From assembly GCA_032191485.1 (NCBI GenBank), contig JAVDOI010000008.1, positions 18,148,674-18,212,673 on the forward strand: a stretch of DNA of 64,000 nt. Direction: 5' to 3'. The translations under genes were made by a program, and so were the position numbers. The notes below the pieces were generated by a model. The model was given only the letters and a program-made list of their open reading frames with translations. It was not told the DNA's origin and ran no database searches. The stretch is from Leptoclinus maculatus (Eukaryota; Chordata; Actinopteri; Perciformes; Stichaeidae). This document shows positions 1-11,795 of this stretch, in pieces; the stretch's first letter is position 1; every line of letters starts with the position of its first letter.

Positions 1-1380
1 TTAAATCAAATGCCTGTATTTTGACAAGCTACCAGTACATAATATGTCCAATTAGAATGTAATACTGGTTAGACACAGTGACCCTTCCCTCTAGATCACA
101 TTCTGAAACACTAATGTAATGGCTGTTTCTCATTTGGCCTTTTTCAGATGATCGTTATACATCATCTGCAGCATGCACACATGCTTACATACACACAGTG
201 CCCGCGCACTCATTCACTCACAGTGAAGGGAAATGGTTATTCGGGGCATCAATCAATCGCCCATGAGGGCAGTTCATTTGCTAATTAAAATCTTAAAAAA
301 AAAGGACAACGAAATTGACTAAGCTGTAAATTCTTAATCACAAGTTTTGACCAGCAACTGACAATACAATCTATGGCGAGGTATCAATCAGGCTCATGCA
401 AACAGCTTTTATGAACCAGCCTTTTTTTTTTGTTTTTTTTTGTCCGATCACCAAGGTTATTTATTTTGCCTTTAATTCCCTTCTTAGCACAATGTATTCA
501 ATCACTCAGATTGCCTTGTGACTCTCTGCGTGTCTTCCTCCCGTGATGACGAAGCACATCAGATGAATAAAAAAAAGTTCCGATCTGAGTGGATATCAAT
601 AAATTACATGCATGCTTAATTTTCCTTGCTTGTCAACGTTGATGCCTGACACTTTCAAAGGGCCCGTGCGCTTTATTCTAATGAAAGAGGCGGAGGGCAC
701 AACACTCTTTCATTTGGCTGAAAATGCTCTGTTCAGCCAGATTTAAGATGAAATGATGCCTTTGGTTATGGACTGTGATTAATGTCAAGGACATCAGAGT
801 TCATCTAAATATAGATGATCTGCATCTGCCTACAGCGATGCTGAGTCTGCACCATGCCGAGATCACACACAGATAAATATCATCCGAGTGCCAACAATAA
901 CATGGAGGAAGTAACACAGACTTAAGAGTTTCTGGCTTGATATGGACTGATAAGAGCCACTATAGATTAACACTGCCTTACAAAGGCAGAGAGCAGTAAC
1001 TACACAAACAGGGCAGATGAGAAAAATGGGCCTGGAGTTTGGCTCTTAGCCAAACTGTATACAGTGACATATATAAGTTGTAGAACCTTGATATTACGTC
1101 TTTTTAGGCAGATTTTTAATTAGTGCACACTATGTTTGGACACTCTAAAGGGAAGGAGACACTTGTTTCCTCGTCAGCTTTCTCGTTCAGTTGTACTTTC
1201 GCGCTTGTTTAATAAATTAATCTTCAAATACATTTTAATATGAGACTTAATGGTCGCGTAACAACGTCAAGCTAAGCAAATTCCACATTAGTCAAAGGCT
1301 GCAGAGACAACAGTTACTGCTGCTCCGCTAAGCTGGGCTGTTAACATTTCATCTGAAGTTTTGTCTCCTTTATGATTACA
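1..1380. other. Non-coding block, CNE-like
   Basis: No open frame or splice structure stands out. The stretch is AT-rich with repeated ATTA/TAATTA cores (for example around 281-290 and 590-620) and few simple repeats apart from a T-rich run at 421-442. The piece at about 560-800 has mixed composition and no repeat signature, as expected of a constrained enhancer-type element. That is inference from texture; alignment to other fish and to mammals would decide it. Confidence 0.3.
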
Positions 1381-1685
1381 TTTATCTACTACCTAATGTT
1401 TGTGGCGTAACAAACACAATTTTTAAGATGTTGGAGCATCAACATTTACTTTTCAGTCACAGGCAACAGTCGGCTTTAGCTAATGCTATTTCGCCATCTA
1501 GCCGTGTGCAGTCACTGCACCCTAAAGAAATACACATTCCTATGGCACGTAGGGAAAACACGTCAAAAAGTAAAACTTTGGGCCAAATATGTGCATTTCT
1601 CTGTCAGCAGGTTCACAGGATGAATGTCGACAGACATTGCTGAAGATGTATTCAGATCGTTAACCTTAGAAAAAGAGGCACATTA

Positions 1686-2018
1686 TGAAAATACTCCATT
1701 ACAAGAACAAGATATCTGTATCAAAAGTAATCGTATAGCTAATCATCACACGTGTCATTGTTATATATATTATTGTGTCTTTAATATGGTGTTTGGTAAT
1801 GTTGTTTTAGAGTTTATCTACAACAATCCATGATATTTGATACACTGATCATATGTTTTATGTGTAACAACAATCTGAAAGTAACTATGTATAGTTGCTA
1901 AAAAGTCAAAAGTATAATTCCTTCTGAAATGGAGTGGGGTAGAAGTTTGAAGCAGAAAATGCAAATGGACAACTTAAAGACAGTTATTTAGTAAGTGTAC
2001 TTTCCACCACTGCACAAA
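1686..2018 (+). mobile_element. Teleost 'AGTAAAAGT' interspersed repeat, copy 1 (degraded)
   Basis: The copy opens with AAAATACTCCATTACAAG and closes with GTGTACTTTCCACCACTG, both hallmarks of an abundant non-autonomous teleost repeat that recurs here at 5690-5985, 11340-11795, 31960-32120 and 41690-42110. The centre has diverged and its AGTAAAAGT motifs are largely lost. It carries no coding capacity. I recognise the family from general knowledge of fish genomes; no library search was possible, and its transposon class is not assigned. Confidence 0.6.
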
Positions 2019-2262
2019 GATGTACAAAATACATGTTTTAAACCTACTACTTCAACATTTGACAAGCAAGAAATGACATTTCCTCCTGTCCCTGCCAGCT
2101 GCATTCTAACACAATAATGTGATTTATAACATACACATTATAATAAATGTCTCGACATGTGGCGCAAGCTTTAACATACAAGCGTAGGTCCCTTAGCAGT
2201 TATATTTTCAATGATGTATCCAAACAAACATTGCATGTTACCACTCCATCATCCTGTAACTG

Positions 2263-2280
2263 CCCCCCCCCCCCCCCCCC
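2263..2280. repeat. Poly-C run (C18)
   Basis: Uninterrupted homopolymer of 18 C. On the minus strand it is a G18 tract. True length is uncertain because such runs are error-prone in sequencing. Confidence 0.9.
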
Positions 2281-2639
2281 AGCAGATAACATGGTGTAAA
2301 CCCCCAGATCCACAGCTGCTTTCATCGAGATTGAGTCAAGTTTCTCTTTGATGGGAGAATGTAAATGTGTCATTTATACCTGTCTTGTCTTTTATCATGA
2401 TAAAGCAGTTCATACTCTGGGAAAAGGGGGGAAAGAGAAACGCGAGCAGTAGCTTCATTCATCGCCTGTCCTGTTTCATTCACACGCTTGTGATTCTCTA
2501 TCATGCTCCTCTCAGCAGCCGTCAAGAGGCCGGCTCGCATTGAAACAAATCTCTCATATTCTGCTTTTTGATTTTCATTCTTTCTCCCTGTCGTCTCTCC
2601 TATTAGCTTATTCATTCTTCACATGTGACTGCCAGCCTG

Positions 2640-2935
2640 TTAAGGTCATATTAAACCAAAGCAATCCACTTTAAATGGTTATCTACGACGCGCATTAAAA
2701 AGCTCTTTGCTGCCCTTTAAATATTGTGATTGGGTTATAGGGGGGTCGCTGTTTCGGAGCGCTGATCGCTCTCCCAGGAGCCCGCTTCAGAATATAAATT
2801 GAGTAATATTATAAAGGCGGGCACTCCAGAAGGACTGGGTAATGAATAGGATTCATGATCTGAGGAGGAACAGGAGGTCATGCAATGAAGTGAAATACTC
2901 TAATAACTCCAATCCAAACCCACTCAGATGATGAT
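2640..2935. other. Non-coding block, CNE-like
   Basis: Balanced, repeat-free sequence with TTTAAAT-type boxes, several CpGs (CTACGACGCGC near 2686) and a GAGCGCTGATCGCTC-like palindromic patch near 2757-2772. The mix of AT-rich factor sites and retained CpG in otherwise CpG-poor DNA suggests constraint. No open frame spans it. Inference only. Confidence 0.35.
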
Positions 2936-3030
2936 ACATTAACTGAGAGACCCTTGTATTCCTGTTTTTTTTTCTCTCTCTCTTGCGTCGGACTATATGA
3001 GCATTACATGTATTCCAAAGCACTTGCTTG

Positions 3031-3046
3031 AAAAAAAAAAAAAAAA
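3031..3046. repeat. Poly-A run (A16)
   Basis: Homopolymer of 16 A followed by GAAG. No SINE or LINE body was recognised immediately upstream, so it is listed as a simple repeat rather than a retroposon tail. Confidence 0.85.
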
Positions 3047-3079
3047 GAAGCTGATCCGGGTGGTAATGGTTATTTAAAG

Positions 3080-3940
3080 TTCTCCATTTGACTTTATGCC
3101 AAGGCCACCTACAACGGTGCTAGAGGGTCCGATCAAATCTCTGCAAATCTTGTAATCTTCTGGGAATCGCGCAATTGCATGATCTATTGCAAACGTCTCA
3201 AGAAATGTACCAAGCAGATCAGACAACAGATTACTCCCACAGAAGTCCTAAATACAAGATATTAAGATTTTAATCCCCCTGTGATTATGATTTTTTTTAT
3301 CCTTTTTTCTGCAAGGAATTACATTCGTCATCTTACATAGCAAGCTGCGTTTGTAATAATAGGTGGCCCATGGATAGTTTTGCATGTGATCCCTTCAGAT
3401 CAAGACAAATCTGGTAGATGCTATCATTGGCCTTACGCCTCTCTGAATCTGACCTGATCTCGCTGGTACCTGAGGATGACTGATTACATGTTATTTAACT
3501 GTGCCCAACTCAGATTAACATTAAAGCTTTGCTCCGAAGGCATAACTTATCAAAAGGAACGATTGCGGCGACACTCAGTGGGCTTAAAATGTCGTTTTTC
3601 TTACATATAGCATCAATATTTTGATCCTCCAGGATGGCAATAGTAAGCAGCGATATTCTGTTTTTTTGCCATTTCGATCGAAGAGCCGCAGAGCCCCCCT
3701 CACCCTCACAGATTGGCAAACATTTACTGTTATATCATGCTTTTAATAGAAGCCGGTGGGCTTTCTCTCTGTCAGTGGATCTTGATGGAGTGTATAGGAG
3801 TGCTGGAATGAGTCGGGCTTCTTGCAATCAGGCACAGGGAAAATGGTTAATTCCACTTGTGATGACACCGGCTCGGCAAGCACAACAGTTTTCAAGTGCT
3901 GACACTGACCAGTAATGACTGAACGAATGGATAGAGAATA
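3080..3940. other. Non-coding block, CNE-like
   Basis: About 860 bases without recognisable repeats. Short overlapping frames on both strands show no protein-like signature and run antisense to each other. The 3420-3740 part combines CpGs with homeobox-like ATTA cores. I see nothing coding here. The CNE label is an inference to be tested by alignment. Confidence 0.3.
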
Positions 3941-3946
3941 GAGAAG

Positions 3947-3987
<41 letters not shown>
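3947..3987. repeat. (TG)n microsatellite
   Basis: TG dinucleotide array with a TATG interruption at each end. A purine-rich GAGAGA patch follows at 4057-4070. The HTHTHT open frame on the minus strand here is a repeat artefact. Confidence 0.95.
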
Positions 3988-4087
3988 AAGGGGGGAAGGA
4001 CAGAGAAAGGCTAAGAAAGCATAGAGGAGTCAGTAAAAGAGACACTAGTAAAGTATGAGAGAGAGAGAAAAAGAAGGAGTAAGAGAG

Positions 4088-4770
4088 ACACAGCTGCTTC
4101 TGCACAATCGCTTTTCGGCATCTACAGTCCCGGGCCAAAATGCCATTAATACAAGTGTCAGAGGAGTGAGTGGAATCAAGGCACAGCGCGACGGCTTTGA
4201 GTGGCTGGAGAAGAAAACGCCCAGGATTCCTTTGGGGACGGGCCTGTCCGAGGCGGCCGTCCATTCTTCTGGCCCCTTTTGTGGCGCGGCCTCTCTGTCC
4301 ATCCTCTTCCTTTTAGTTTTGTGCGAAGATTAAATTGCACATGATCTCTAATGTCTCCGGCACTCCGCTCGTCGTAGGTCGACGACCTCCACGCGGCTCG
4401 GATAATAGATACATCCTCTGTTTGTCTTGCGGTGAAACGCTCGTCCGCCACAGTCCAGTAACCCGCCATTGTCACACAGTCTGAAGCAATTAAGTAAAAT
4501 GGTGGATAAAGCCTCAGCGCGGCCTTTCAATATTTATTACATCCTCTTTGTGAAAAGAGCTATTTAGGCGCTGTATCTAAAATGATCACTAATGCAATTA
4601 CAAGTGCATTTAGAATACACATTAAGGGTAATCGTCACCCCTTAGAGAGGACCCCAATGCTCCAACCAGAGGAGATAACAGTTGAAAGTTACAAAGGATG
4701 TTACATTTCTGTGAATAACAAAGAATACATCAACTATATCTGCCATTTAAGGCATAATGCACGTTAAGAC
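4088..4770. other. Non-coding block with the CCTCAGCGCGGCCTT motif
   Basis: Repeat-free sequence containing two GCGCGGCC cores (4284-4291 and 4517-4524). The second lies in a 15-mer, CCTCAGCGCGGCCTT (4512-4526), that is found again exactly at 58079-58093. Several small frames overlap on both strands (for example 4176-4475 minus), but none resembles a protein. Probably regulatory or structural non-coding DNA; inference. Confidence 0.35.
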
Positions 4771-5685
4771 CGGGTCAGATCACCATTTCCTGTTATCTTT
4801 AAAGTGGCAAACTGTACAATGGATAATACCTCTTTTCCTTTTCACATTTGAGCTGAAGCTCATTATTTCCGCTCATCACTTGTCCATCAAACAGCAGGAG
4901 CAGTATCGGGACTGAATCGGTTTCATTAGACCCGGTGTTGGCGATCTTTGAATTTCTGTACGTGGTGTTTTCTTCTTCTTTGTCAGCTCAGAGACTCTGC
5001 TCTTTTTCATTTCAAACAAATCTCAAAACACAAAACATAGTCTTGATATATGTTGCGGGTCGGCAGTCAGGAAGTCAGGCTTGTGTGATGAGATAGTAAA
5101 GAGTTTGAAATGTTTGAAACCTAAGCCTCATGAAAGTGCAGCTCAAAATAGGAGCGGTGATTCAAACAGGAAAGTGCTCTTGTCAACATCAAGCCCTTTT
5201 TGGTCACAACAGATGTAGTGAACTATACGGCCACAAAAGACTTAATTAAAACCCATACAGTAGATGTGTGCTGTGTTTGTGGAAAAAAAATTAACAAGAT
5301 TCTGACGGGATAAACTTTTCCACGAAGCTTGGACAACACATACGAGTGTGTGGCCTTCGGATGCAGCTACTGTGAGTCCAAAAGTGAGGAAAAGCTTTCG
5401 ACACGAAAACATGAACACAACAGTGTGGTTGGAGGGTAAAATCACAGGGACGGGAGGAAGTTGGGTTTTTGGAATGAAAGCTTGCGGCCATGTAAGCGCT
5501 GAATACTGTCATCAACCTCTCCATAGTTCAAAATAGTTGTCTCCGTACTTGTGCGTTCAGAACCGCAAACTCTACAGGAATGAAAACGCCGACAAGGTGC
5601 GGAACTAAAAAAAAGCTTTATTGCATAATATTACCATTTACTGTATTATTCTTATGTAATTATTAATCATTAATGTGTTCATTAC
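4771..5685. other. Intergenic or intronic DNA, nothing recognised
   Basis: AT-rich DNA without a convincing open frame, tRNA, SINE or long repeat. The short overlapping frames near 5240-5540 are antisense to each other and show no protein features. Confidence 0.5.
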
Positions 5686-5689
5686 TTTA

Positions 5690-5985
5690 ATGTTGCAGCT
5701 GGTAAATGTGGAGCGAATTCTAATTTATTTATATATATTTTACATTTTACTTTACGTACTGCTGGGTAGCTTGTCAATTCCCCCCCGGGGGACCAAGAAA
5801 GCCTCATTGACATACTGATATCATTATTTATTTATTGATTATGTGATGTAAAGTCGTCTGAATCTGCCAAGTAACTAGTAGCTAAAGCTGTCAGATAAAT
5901 GTACTATATTTGCCTCTGAGATGTAGTGGAGTATCAAGTAGCAGAAGGTACCTCACATGTGTACTTAGGTACTGTACTTGTTCAG
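5690..5985 (+). mobile_element. Teleost 'AGTAAAAGT' interspersed repeat, copy 2
   Basis: Contains the family's recognisable blocks in order: GCAGCTGGTAAATGTGGAG, CTGCTGGGTAGCTTG, AAGTAACTAGTAGCTAAAGC, TGTCAGATAAATGTACTA, AGATGTAGTGGAGT and GTACTTAGGTACTGTACTTG. It is diverged and missing the terminal CCACCACTG. Non-coding; an old copy. The family is recalled from general knowledge of teleost genomes. Confidence 0.65.
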
Positions 5986-6124
5986 TCTCATGTTCGGGAC
6001 AAACAGGAAAGGATTCCGGACAACTGATCAAAATTCAGGAAGTGTCCGGCTGCAGTTAACAAACTTGACACACGACAAACTCTTGCATGCCGTGAACAAT
6101 CATTGTCGCTTAATAACAATGCAC

Positions 6125-6385
6125 ATTAATGTTGGGCAGTAACGCATTACTTAGTAACGTTACAGTTACTATTCCCAGCGCTCCCAGTTACTCTGAGAAT
6201 ATGGGTTTGATTGAGTTTGATCTCTGTGTTTATCACAGACCGGTCTGCTACATGTTAGCGTTGCACTGAGGCTGTAGTTGTATGAAGGCAGCTAGCTTTT
6301 ACTAAAAGAGGAGAAAGGCAACAATGAGTAACAAATTAAGTAACACTGTTGATAAGAACGCAAAACGTATTTTGTGTACTTTTAC
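6125..6385. mobile_element. Possible 'GTAACG' MITE remnant
   Basis: The start GTTGGGCAGTAACGCATTAC followed by TAGTAACGTTACAGTTACT matches the edge of a common fish element rich in GTAACG direct and inverted repeats. A second patch, AATGAGTAACAAATTAAGTAAC, lies at 6323-6344. The body between is not recognised, so the boundaries are uncertain. Confidence 0.4.
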
Positions 6386-6718
6386 ACACATTTTGGGAGA
6401 CCTACATAGTACTGATATTACCAACAGCTCCCGTGAAAGCTTTCACCAAGTGGCCCTCGCCGTCATATAGGTTGGATAAAGTGTTTGAATGAAGTGTGGC
6501 AAAAAAAAAGACATCAATATCCTGGAGACTGTGACTTTGAGGCCAGCTAGCAGACTACACGATGGTTTCACAGAGGCAAGGTTACATTGCAGGCGCATGT
6601 TCCATCATCCAGCACTGAAACAGTGACTCCTGAATGTCTGTAGCCTGGACTAAGTCTCTGAAACCTCCTCCCCTCTGTGAGAACCAGTCTGCTGACAGCT
6701 TGGAGCCAGTCCCTCTGT

Positions 6719-6780
6719 CCCCTCTCTCTCTCTCTCTCTCTCCCTCCCTCCCTCTCTGTCTCTCTCTCTTCCCCTCTCTC
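6719..6780. repeat. (CT)n / (CCCT)n pyrimidine tract
   Basis: Imperfect CT array with CCCT and GTCT interruptions. On the minus strand it reads as GA repeats and yields a spurious Arg/Glu-rich open frame. Confidence 0.95.
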
Positions 6781-6789
6781 TTAATTGAC

Positions 6790-7565
6790 TTCCCAGTTTG
6801 ATAACACATGCCTGTCTGATTGGAGCCGGGCTGTCTCGGTGATGCTCAGAGGAACGTGCCTCTTCAATAGCGGATCAATTAGTCTTTTAAGATAACCAGG
6901 GACATAGGTCCTCTACCCTGGCTCCTATTTGAAAATGGGTCCATGCGTTGTCGTCTTTGTACTTCAAAAAACACCCAGTTTGTCATACTTGACCCGTAAG
7001 CTGTATCTGCATATAGATTGCTGATTAAAATATCATAATTATCATGTCTTAAATACAGATTTGCATGTACTGTGTATCTGTAAAGGAAGCATTATCGAGA
7101 TGAAATTTGGTATTATCCAGGCTTAAGGATCTTGTTCTACCTTTTTAGCCGGTATATACTGTATGTCTCTCATCGTGCATGAATGCTTTGAGATACAGAC
7201 AGATGGCAGGGCTCTTATTATTTAGTGTTTCATCTTGAGCCATGCCAGGTGGCTCAAATATTCATTTCATTTTGATAATTCCACAGATTACTCCAAGCAA
7301 TCTTGGAGCTTCACCCGATTCACTAAGATTTATATGTAAAAATACTTTCTTTATCGGCCTAAATCACAACGTGGGGTTAGGAACGGAAAATTCAGATGTC
7401 CCTGAAGATTCAACTCAATTTGCACAAATTTATTTCTGAGCAAATTTGTCAGTGTGATCAACGCCATTTGATACTTCTTGCATGCAAAACTGCCTTCTGC
7501 AGCAGATTATTATTTAAATGTGTATTTAGAGTCGAAGCAGAGCCAACAAACTGTTGATACAAAGT
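6790..7565. other. Non-coding DNA, nothing recognised
   Basis: AT-rich, no repeats recognised, no coding signature. One octamer motif (ATTTGCAT) lies at 7059-7066. The 65-codon frame at 7242 has no family resemblance. Confidence 0.4.
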
Positions 7566-7569
7566 GCTG

Positions 7570-8085
7570 GGTCGCTGGGTGAAGGACACCTGAGAGAGGA
7601 AAAGTGAGCTTCCGTCTTCCCGGTGTTAAGAGCAGAGGCCCATGCAATAACCAGGCCGTGTAACAGGTCAACTGACACCAACATCATTACATCAGCTCCA
7701 CAGATCTAGTTTCCCACCTCTGACCATTTGAGGTGTATCCAGCAATTGTATCCTTTCGTAAGCAACTTTTATAGAGGCTTCACAGAAGCCTCCAAGCCCA
7801 GAGGTCAGGGGCCAATGTGCTGATGGATTATGGGGTTTCGCCGTGCCCGGTGCCGCTGACAGGCTTTATTGGTTGGGAGGATGTGCTTGTAACCCTTTAT
7901 ATAATTATTGTATTAAGGCCAGTGTGCCCCTGCCTTTGCTGGCACTTGCTCCCGAATCAATGTGGAGATAATTTCAGAAATGAATAGTTAGTATCGATCA
8001 GCTACCTCAGTGATGGCTTATCAGCCTCTTGGACAGGTCGCTGTAGATTATTGTGCCATTGTCATTTATGGCCTCTGTCATATAA
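7570..8085. other. Non-coding block, strongly CNE-like
   Basis: About 500 bases of mixed-composition, repeat-free DNA. They include CCTTTATATAATTATTG (about 7895), TGGATTATGGGG (about 7823) and several ATTA/TAAT cores, next to CpG-bearing patches such as GGTTTCGCCGTGCCCGG. No open frame covers it. The texture is that of deeply conserved developmental enhancers; without alignment this is inference. Confidence 0.4.
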
Positions 8086-8091
8086 TTTGTA

Positions 8092-8174
8092 TTTTTTTTT
8101 TTTTCTGAAGCAGGCCTGGCTCAAACAAAGACAATTCAATTTGCAATGGATTTCGTTCTGTGTTTTTTTTTTTT
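8092..8174. repeat. Two poly-T runs (T13 and T12)
   Basis: Homopolymers at 8092-8104 and 8163-8174 flanking about 58 bases of unremarkable sequence. The Lys-rich minus-strand frames here are artefacts. Confidence 0.85.
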
Positions 8175-8995
8175 CTCCCCCACCTCTTTTCCTCTCTGTG
8201 GTACGCAATAAGCAATAAATCACAATCGTTTGTGTTTTTATCTCCTTCTTTCCTCTGTTGTTCGCCTGACACCCCAGCATCGGGCTGGTCTCTGAGGACC
8301 GGGGGAGGAAGGAGGAAGACGAGGGCGAGCGTCAGCACTTGAACTCTGGCTGAGGGATTGTGCGAGCTTTGGTTCAGACAAACCAATGACCTTCAGGCCT
8401 GGTGTTTGTAGAGGAAGGGAACTTAGTGTGGTGTTTTTGTTATTTAGTGCTCTTTGTGTGGCCTTAATAAGCAGCCAGCAGGCTGGACATGTTGACTTGA
8501 GCATCGCTTCATGAGCCCCCTTAAGTCATTGTGCAATTTTCTTTTTTTTACTTTGACTTAAAGACGTGGCTGAAACGGTGTCCAGAGCATGCAAACTAGT
8601 GTACCGCAGCTCCGCCGGAAGTATGTTTGTGTGTTTATTCATCCAGTCGCCTCTTTGTTTGAGCAAGGCGAGCCCCCCGGTGTCATGTTTATACTTTCCC
8701 CTCTTGCCTTCTAAACTGTGAATGACAAGATGTATCCATCAGAGGGCTGGAGCTCGATTTCAATAGCAGCTCAGGGGGAATCATTCAGAGAAATGTAATT
8801 TACTCACTATTGGTCAGTTTGACCCCCGACCTCAATCACTTGACACGGTTGCCATAGAAACTATTGAAGAAGAACAAGAAGGGAGTCAGATAGCATCATT
8901 TCAGCTGCTCATCCAATACACACAGTCGAACAAAAAAAAAACAACAACAAAAAAAGCCTGGGTGGCAGAAAAAGGTAAAGAAAATGTGTAAGCAG
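8175..8995. other. Non-coding DNA, nothing recognised
   Basis: Mixed-composition sequence. The overlapping frames at 8078-8504 lie on both strands and none looks like a protein. An A-rich run with CAACAAC repeats lies at 8931-8956. No TE family recognised. Confidence 0.4.
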
Positions 8996-8999
8996 CCGA

Positions 9000-9345
9000 A
9001 AGAGAATCAAATAAACCAGAACTAACTGGATTTACACCACATCCAAGATGCGGGGGTTCATTAGACTGAGCGGTCTTGAATATTACATAATTATATCAAC
9101 ACTGCTATTTGTCATAACTGTCAGACACAATCATTTTTCCAGCCTACTGACAGATTAATTACAGCCAATTATTTCAGAAGTGTTCTCATACTAATTAGTC
9201 ATACAGTTACACAGCGCTAATAGCTCAGAGATCAAAGAAAACAAATGACTATCATACATCATTTCAATTAACCAGCATGATGGATTAATTAACACTCTGT
9301 CATTTTAATGCCCTGGGTGGTCGGATATGATGAGGGATGATCAGA
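9000..9345. other. Non-coding block, strongly CNE-like
   Basis: Dense homeodomain-type cores (TAATTA, ATTAATT, CAATTA) spaced through repeat-free DNA, for example ACAGATTAATTACAGCC (about 9149), TACTAATTAGTCATACAG and TGGATTAATTAACACTC. No coding potential. Such clustering is typical of vertebrate developmental enhancers; the call is inference. Confidence 0.45.
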
Positions 9346-10772
9346 GGAGGATTTTCAGTTCAGTAATGGGGGTGAAGCCAAGAGCATCCACGTGTTTTGT
9401 AAACAGTTGCTGTTCAAAATATGAATGGCATGAAAATGCCCTGACTGGTTGAAATGTAAGAAACAATTCAAGTATGTGGAGCTCCGATCCTTTTCCTTCA
9501 TCCACGCCACAGTTAATGTTATTAATTAATGCTGTTTTTTTATTCACGGTTTTATTCATTATTTTAAAATTTTACAAAAAAAAAGAAAAGAGATAAAAAA
9601 ATAAACTTTAATACAACGCAATTGTATCACACTGGCATTGAGAGCATCCTTACCTTAGGAATAACAGTGTAGTATGGTAACACCTCAGTACAAGACAGGA
9701 CATGGTGCAAACTGCATCAAAAGACCAGGAGCTACTATTCCTTGCTCAAACATTACACCTTTTACCTTCTTTCAAATGACTGAAAAGTATTAAAAGTAGG
9801 CTGTTTGCACCTTTAACTGTCGCTTCGAAATGCCGTTTACATACAACTTATTTGCAGCGGTATGTATTTTGAATGAAACCTGATGCCATCTGGGTCACGT
9901 TTTCTCCGTCGTGTAGTGAATACAGCATTATTAAAAAAACGCTGTCACCATTTTCACAACAGCACAGTGTTTTCACTCTGGGACATCATCATACCGTATC
10001 TCATATATATATATATATATATACTGTATCTGCCCCCATGTGTGACAGACCATTTTCCTCATTAGCGCCTTTTCAACCAAAACAGCGGCAGCAGAATGAG
10101 TTTGTCCATGACAGTTTAGGTCAGCGCTGACCAACTCTTTGAGGGAGACCCTCCATCAATCTCTGCAGCTCAACATTCATCATCAGAGGACAGGACACAG
10201 GCTTTTCCCTCCTTGCTTGTCAATGAGTCTGCCAGATGGATTCTTCTGAGCTCAGGTCTTTTTACCAAAACCAGCAAAAAGAATTACCAGATGCTGCACA
10301 TTTTTGATGGACGTGTCTATATTCTCTCCAAACTTAACGGCCCATACAGAGGATTGAATTTAGGATCCATAGCTTTAAATCTCTCCTGGTGCAACGGGAA
10401 AGCCACATCTGTCCTGCAAGCTTCCTCTCACGCCTTGTTGACGCACGGCGATTAGACAATATATGTACATTGTTGACCTCGCTAATGAAAGTTTGACATT
10501 GATTTCTAAATAGGCCATCACGGTGTTGTACTGTAGAGCCTGATGTGGCTGCTCTCATCCAGTGTTTGAGGCTGCAGGCAACAGTTTCCCACTGCCTAAT
10601 CCAACTCGATATGGCAGACACACTCACTCTTCATTTAAACAAACAAAAGCAGCACATAATGATCAGCCCTGCCATTATGGCCGATTGATCTGATCTGGTC
10701 CAGGGCGCTGTGGATTTATTTTCTTTTATGCCCATATAGATGTGTGTCACAGCCTCAATATGCATCACAAGC
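9346..10772. other. Non-coding DNA with an (AT)n run, nothing else recognised
   Basis: AT-rich, with a short A-rich patch near 9577-9605. A perfect AT array lies at about 10002-10022. Short frames at 9873-10627 on both strands overlap one another and show no family signature. Confidence 0.45.
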
Positions 10773-10800
10773 ATGTGTGTGTGTGTGTGAGTGAGTGTGT
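10773..10800. repeat. (TG)n microsatellite
   Basis: Short TG array grading into GAGTGAGTGTGT. The minus-strand THTHTH frame is an artefact. Confidence 0.9.
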
Positions 10801-10921
10801 CCGTCCCTATCCAAACAAATTGAGGCGGTTTGGGCCAGAGAGCCTGGAGCACTGCTCGTCCTTTAATTGCCATTTACATACTGGCGGAATCATTAATTTC
10901 TAATTCCCCTATTATTTGTCA

Positions 10922-10943
10922 CCCCCCCCCCCCCCCCCCCCCC
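10922..10943. repeat. Poly-C run (C22)
   Basis: Pure 22-base C homopolymer, the longest C run in the window; G22 on the minus strand. Confidence 0.9.
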
Positions 10944-11339
10944 TCTGTCTGATGCTTGTGTCAATGTCAGGGCCCGTCAGTGTCATCAGACTACAGGAAG
11001 TCTCATAGCCAGCTCTCCTCCAGCTCCCTCAGATAACTCATGTTTGTTGTCCTTTTTTTATGAAGGCTCACTGCAAAGTCTGTGTTTATTCTGTTAAACA
11101 TGACGGCTTGTCGTGTGGTGATCAATGAGGAGGGTCAACACAAATCAGTGATCATCATAGAACACAAAACTACCACTACACACTTGAGTGTTTTATTTCT
11201 TTAAAAATGACCCTACAATCATATAACTTGAATTTCAATACACATGAATAGTATTTACCAGGATATATTTACCATAAATTACAATCAAACCTGAAGATGT
11301 AGAGAACCTGAGTTGACTGCACTGTCTCTACATGTGTTC

Positions 11340-11795
11340 TAAAGTAATAATACAGAAATGAAACAAATTAACATCGACAAGTAAAAGTCCTGCACTCAAA
11401 AACATACTCAAGTACGTATCATCAGCAAAACGCAGTATGAAAACTACTACCCTTATATATGTTATATTAGGTATATATTGTACATCTCAACATATTAAGA
11501 TGTAAACAGTACTTCAATATTGTAGCTGGTAGGAGTCGATTTGATTTTAGATATAAACAGTTTTGTGGTTTAACCGTAATGCATCCGATTTCATTGGTTC
11601 TTCATATGATGAAATAGGATGTGGTGCAAAGTGCCAAGCTGTCACAGACACGTAGTGAAGTGGTCCTCCGAAGTGTATCGGGGAGTAAAAGTATAAAGTG
11701 GCAGAAAACAGAAAGACTCAAGTAAAGTACAAGTACTTCAAAATTGTACTTGACTAAATGTACTAAGCAACTCTCCACCACTGCTACTGTTGTCC
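11340..11795 (+). mobile_element. Teleost 'AGTAAAAGT' interspersed repeat, copy 3 (most complete)
   Basis: Carries AAGTAAAAGTCCTGCACTC (11380-11398), TGTAGCTGGTAGGAGT (about 11521), GGAGTAAAAGTATAAAGTGG (about 11681), GACTCAAGTAAAGTACAAGT (about 11715) and the terminal CTAAATGTACTAAGCAACTCTCCACCACTG. The block order matches the other copies. Non-coding and diverged, but the best preserved of the five. Confidence 0.7.
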
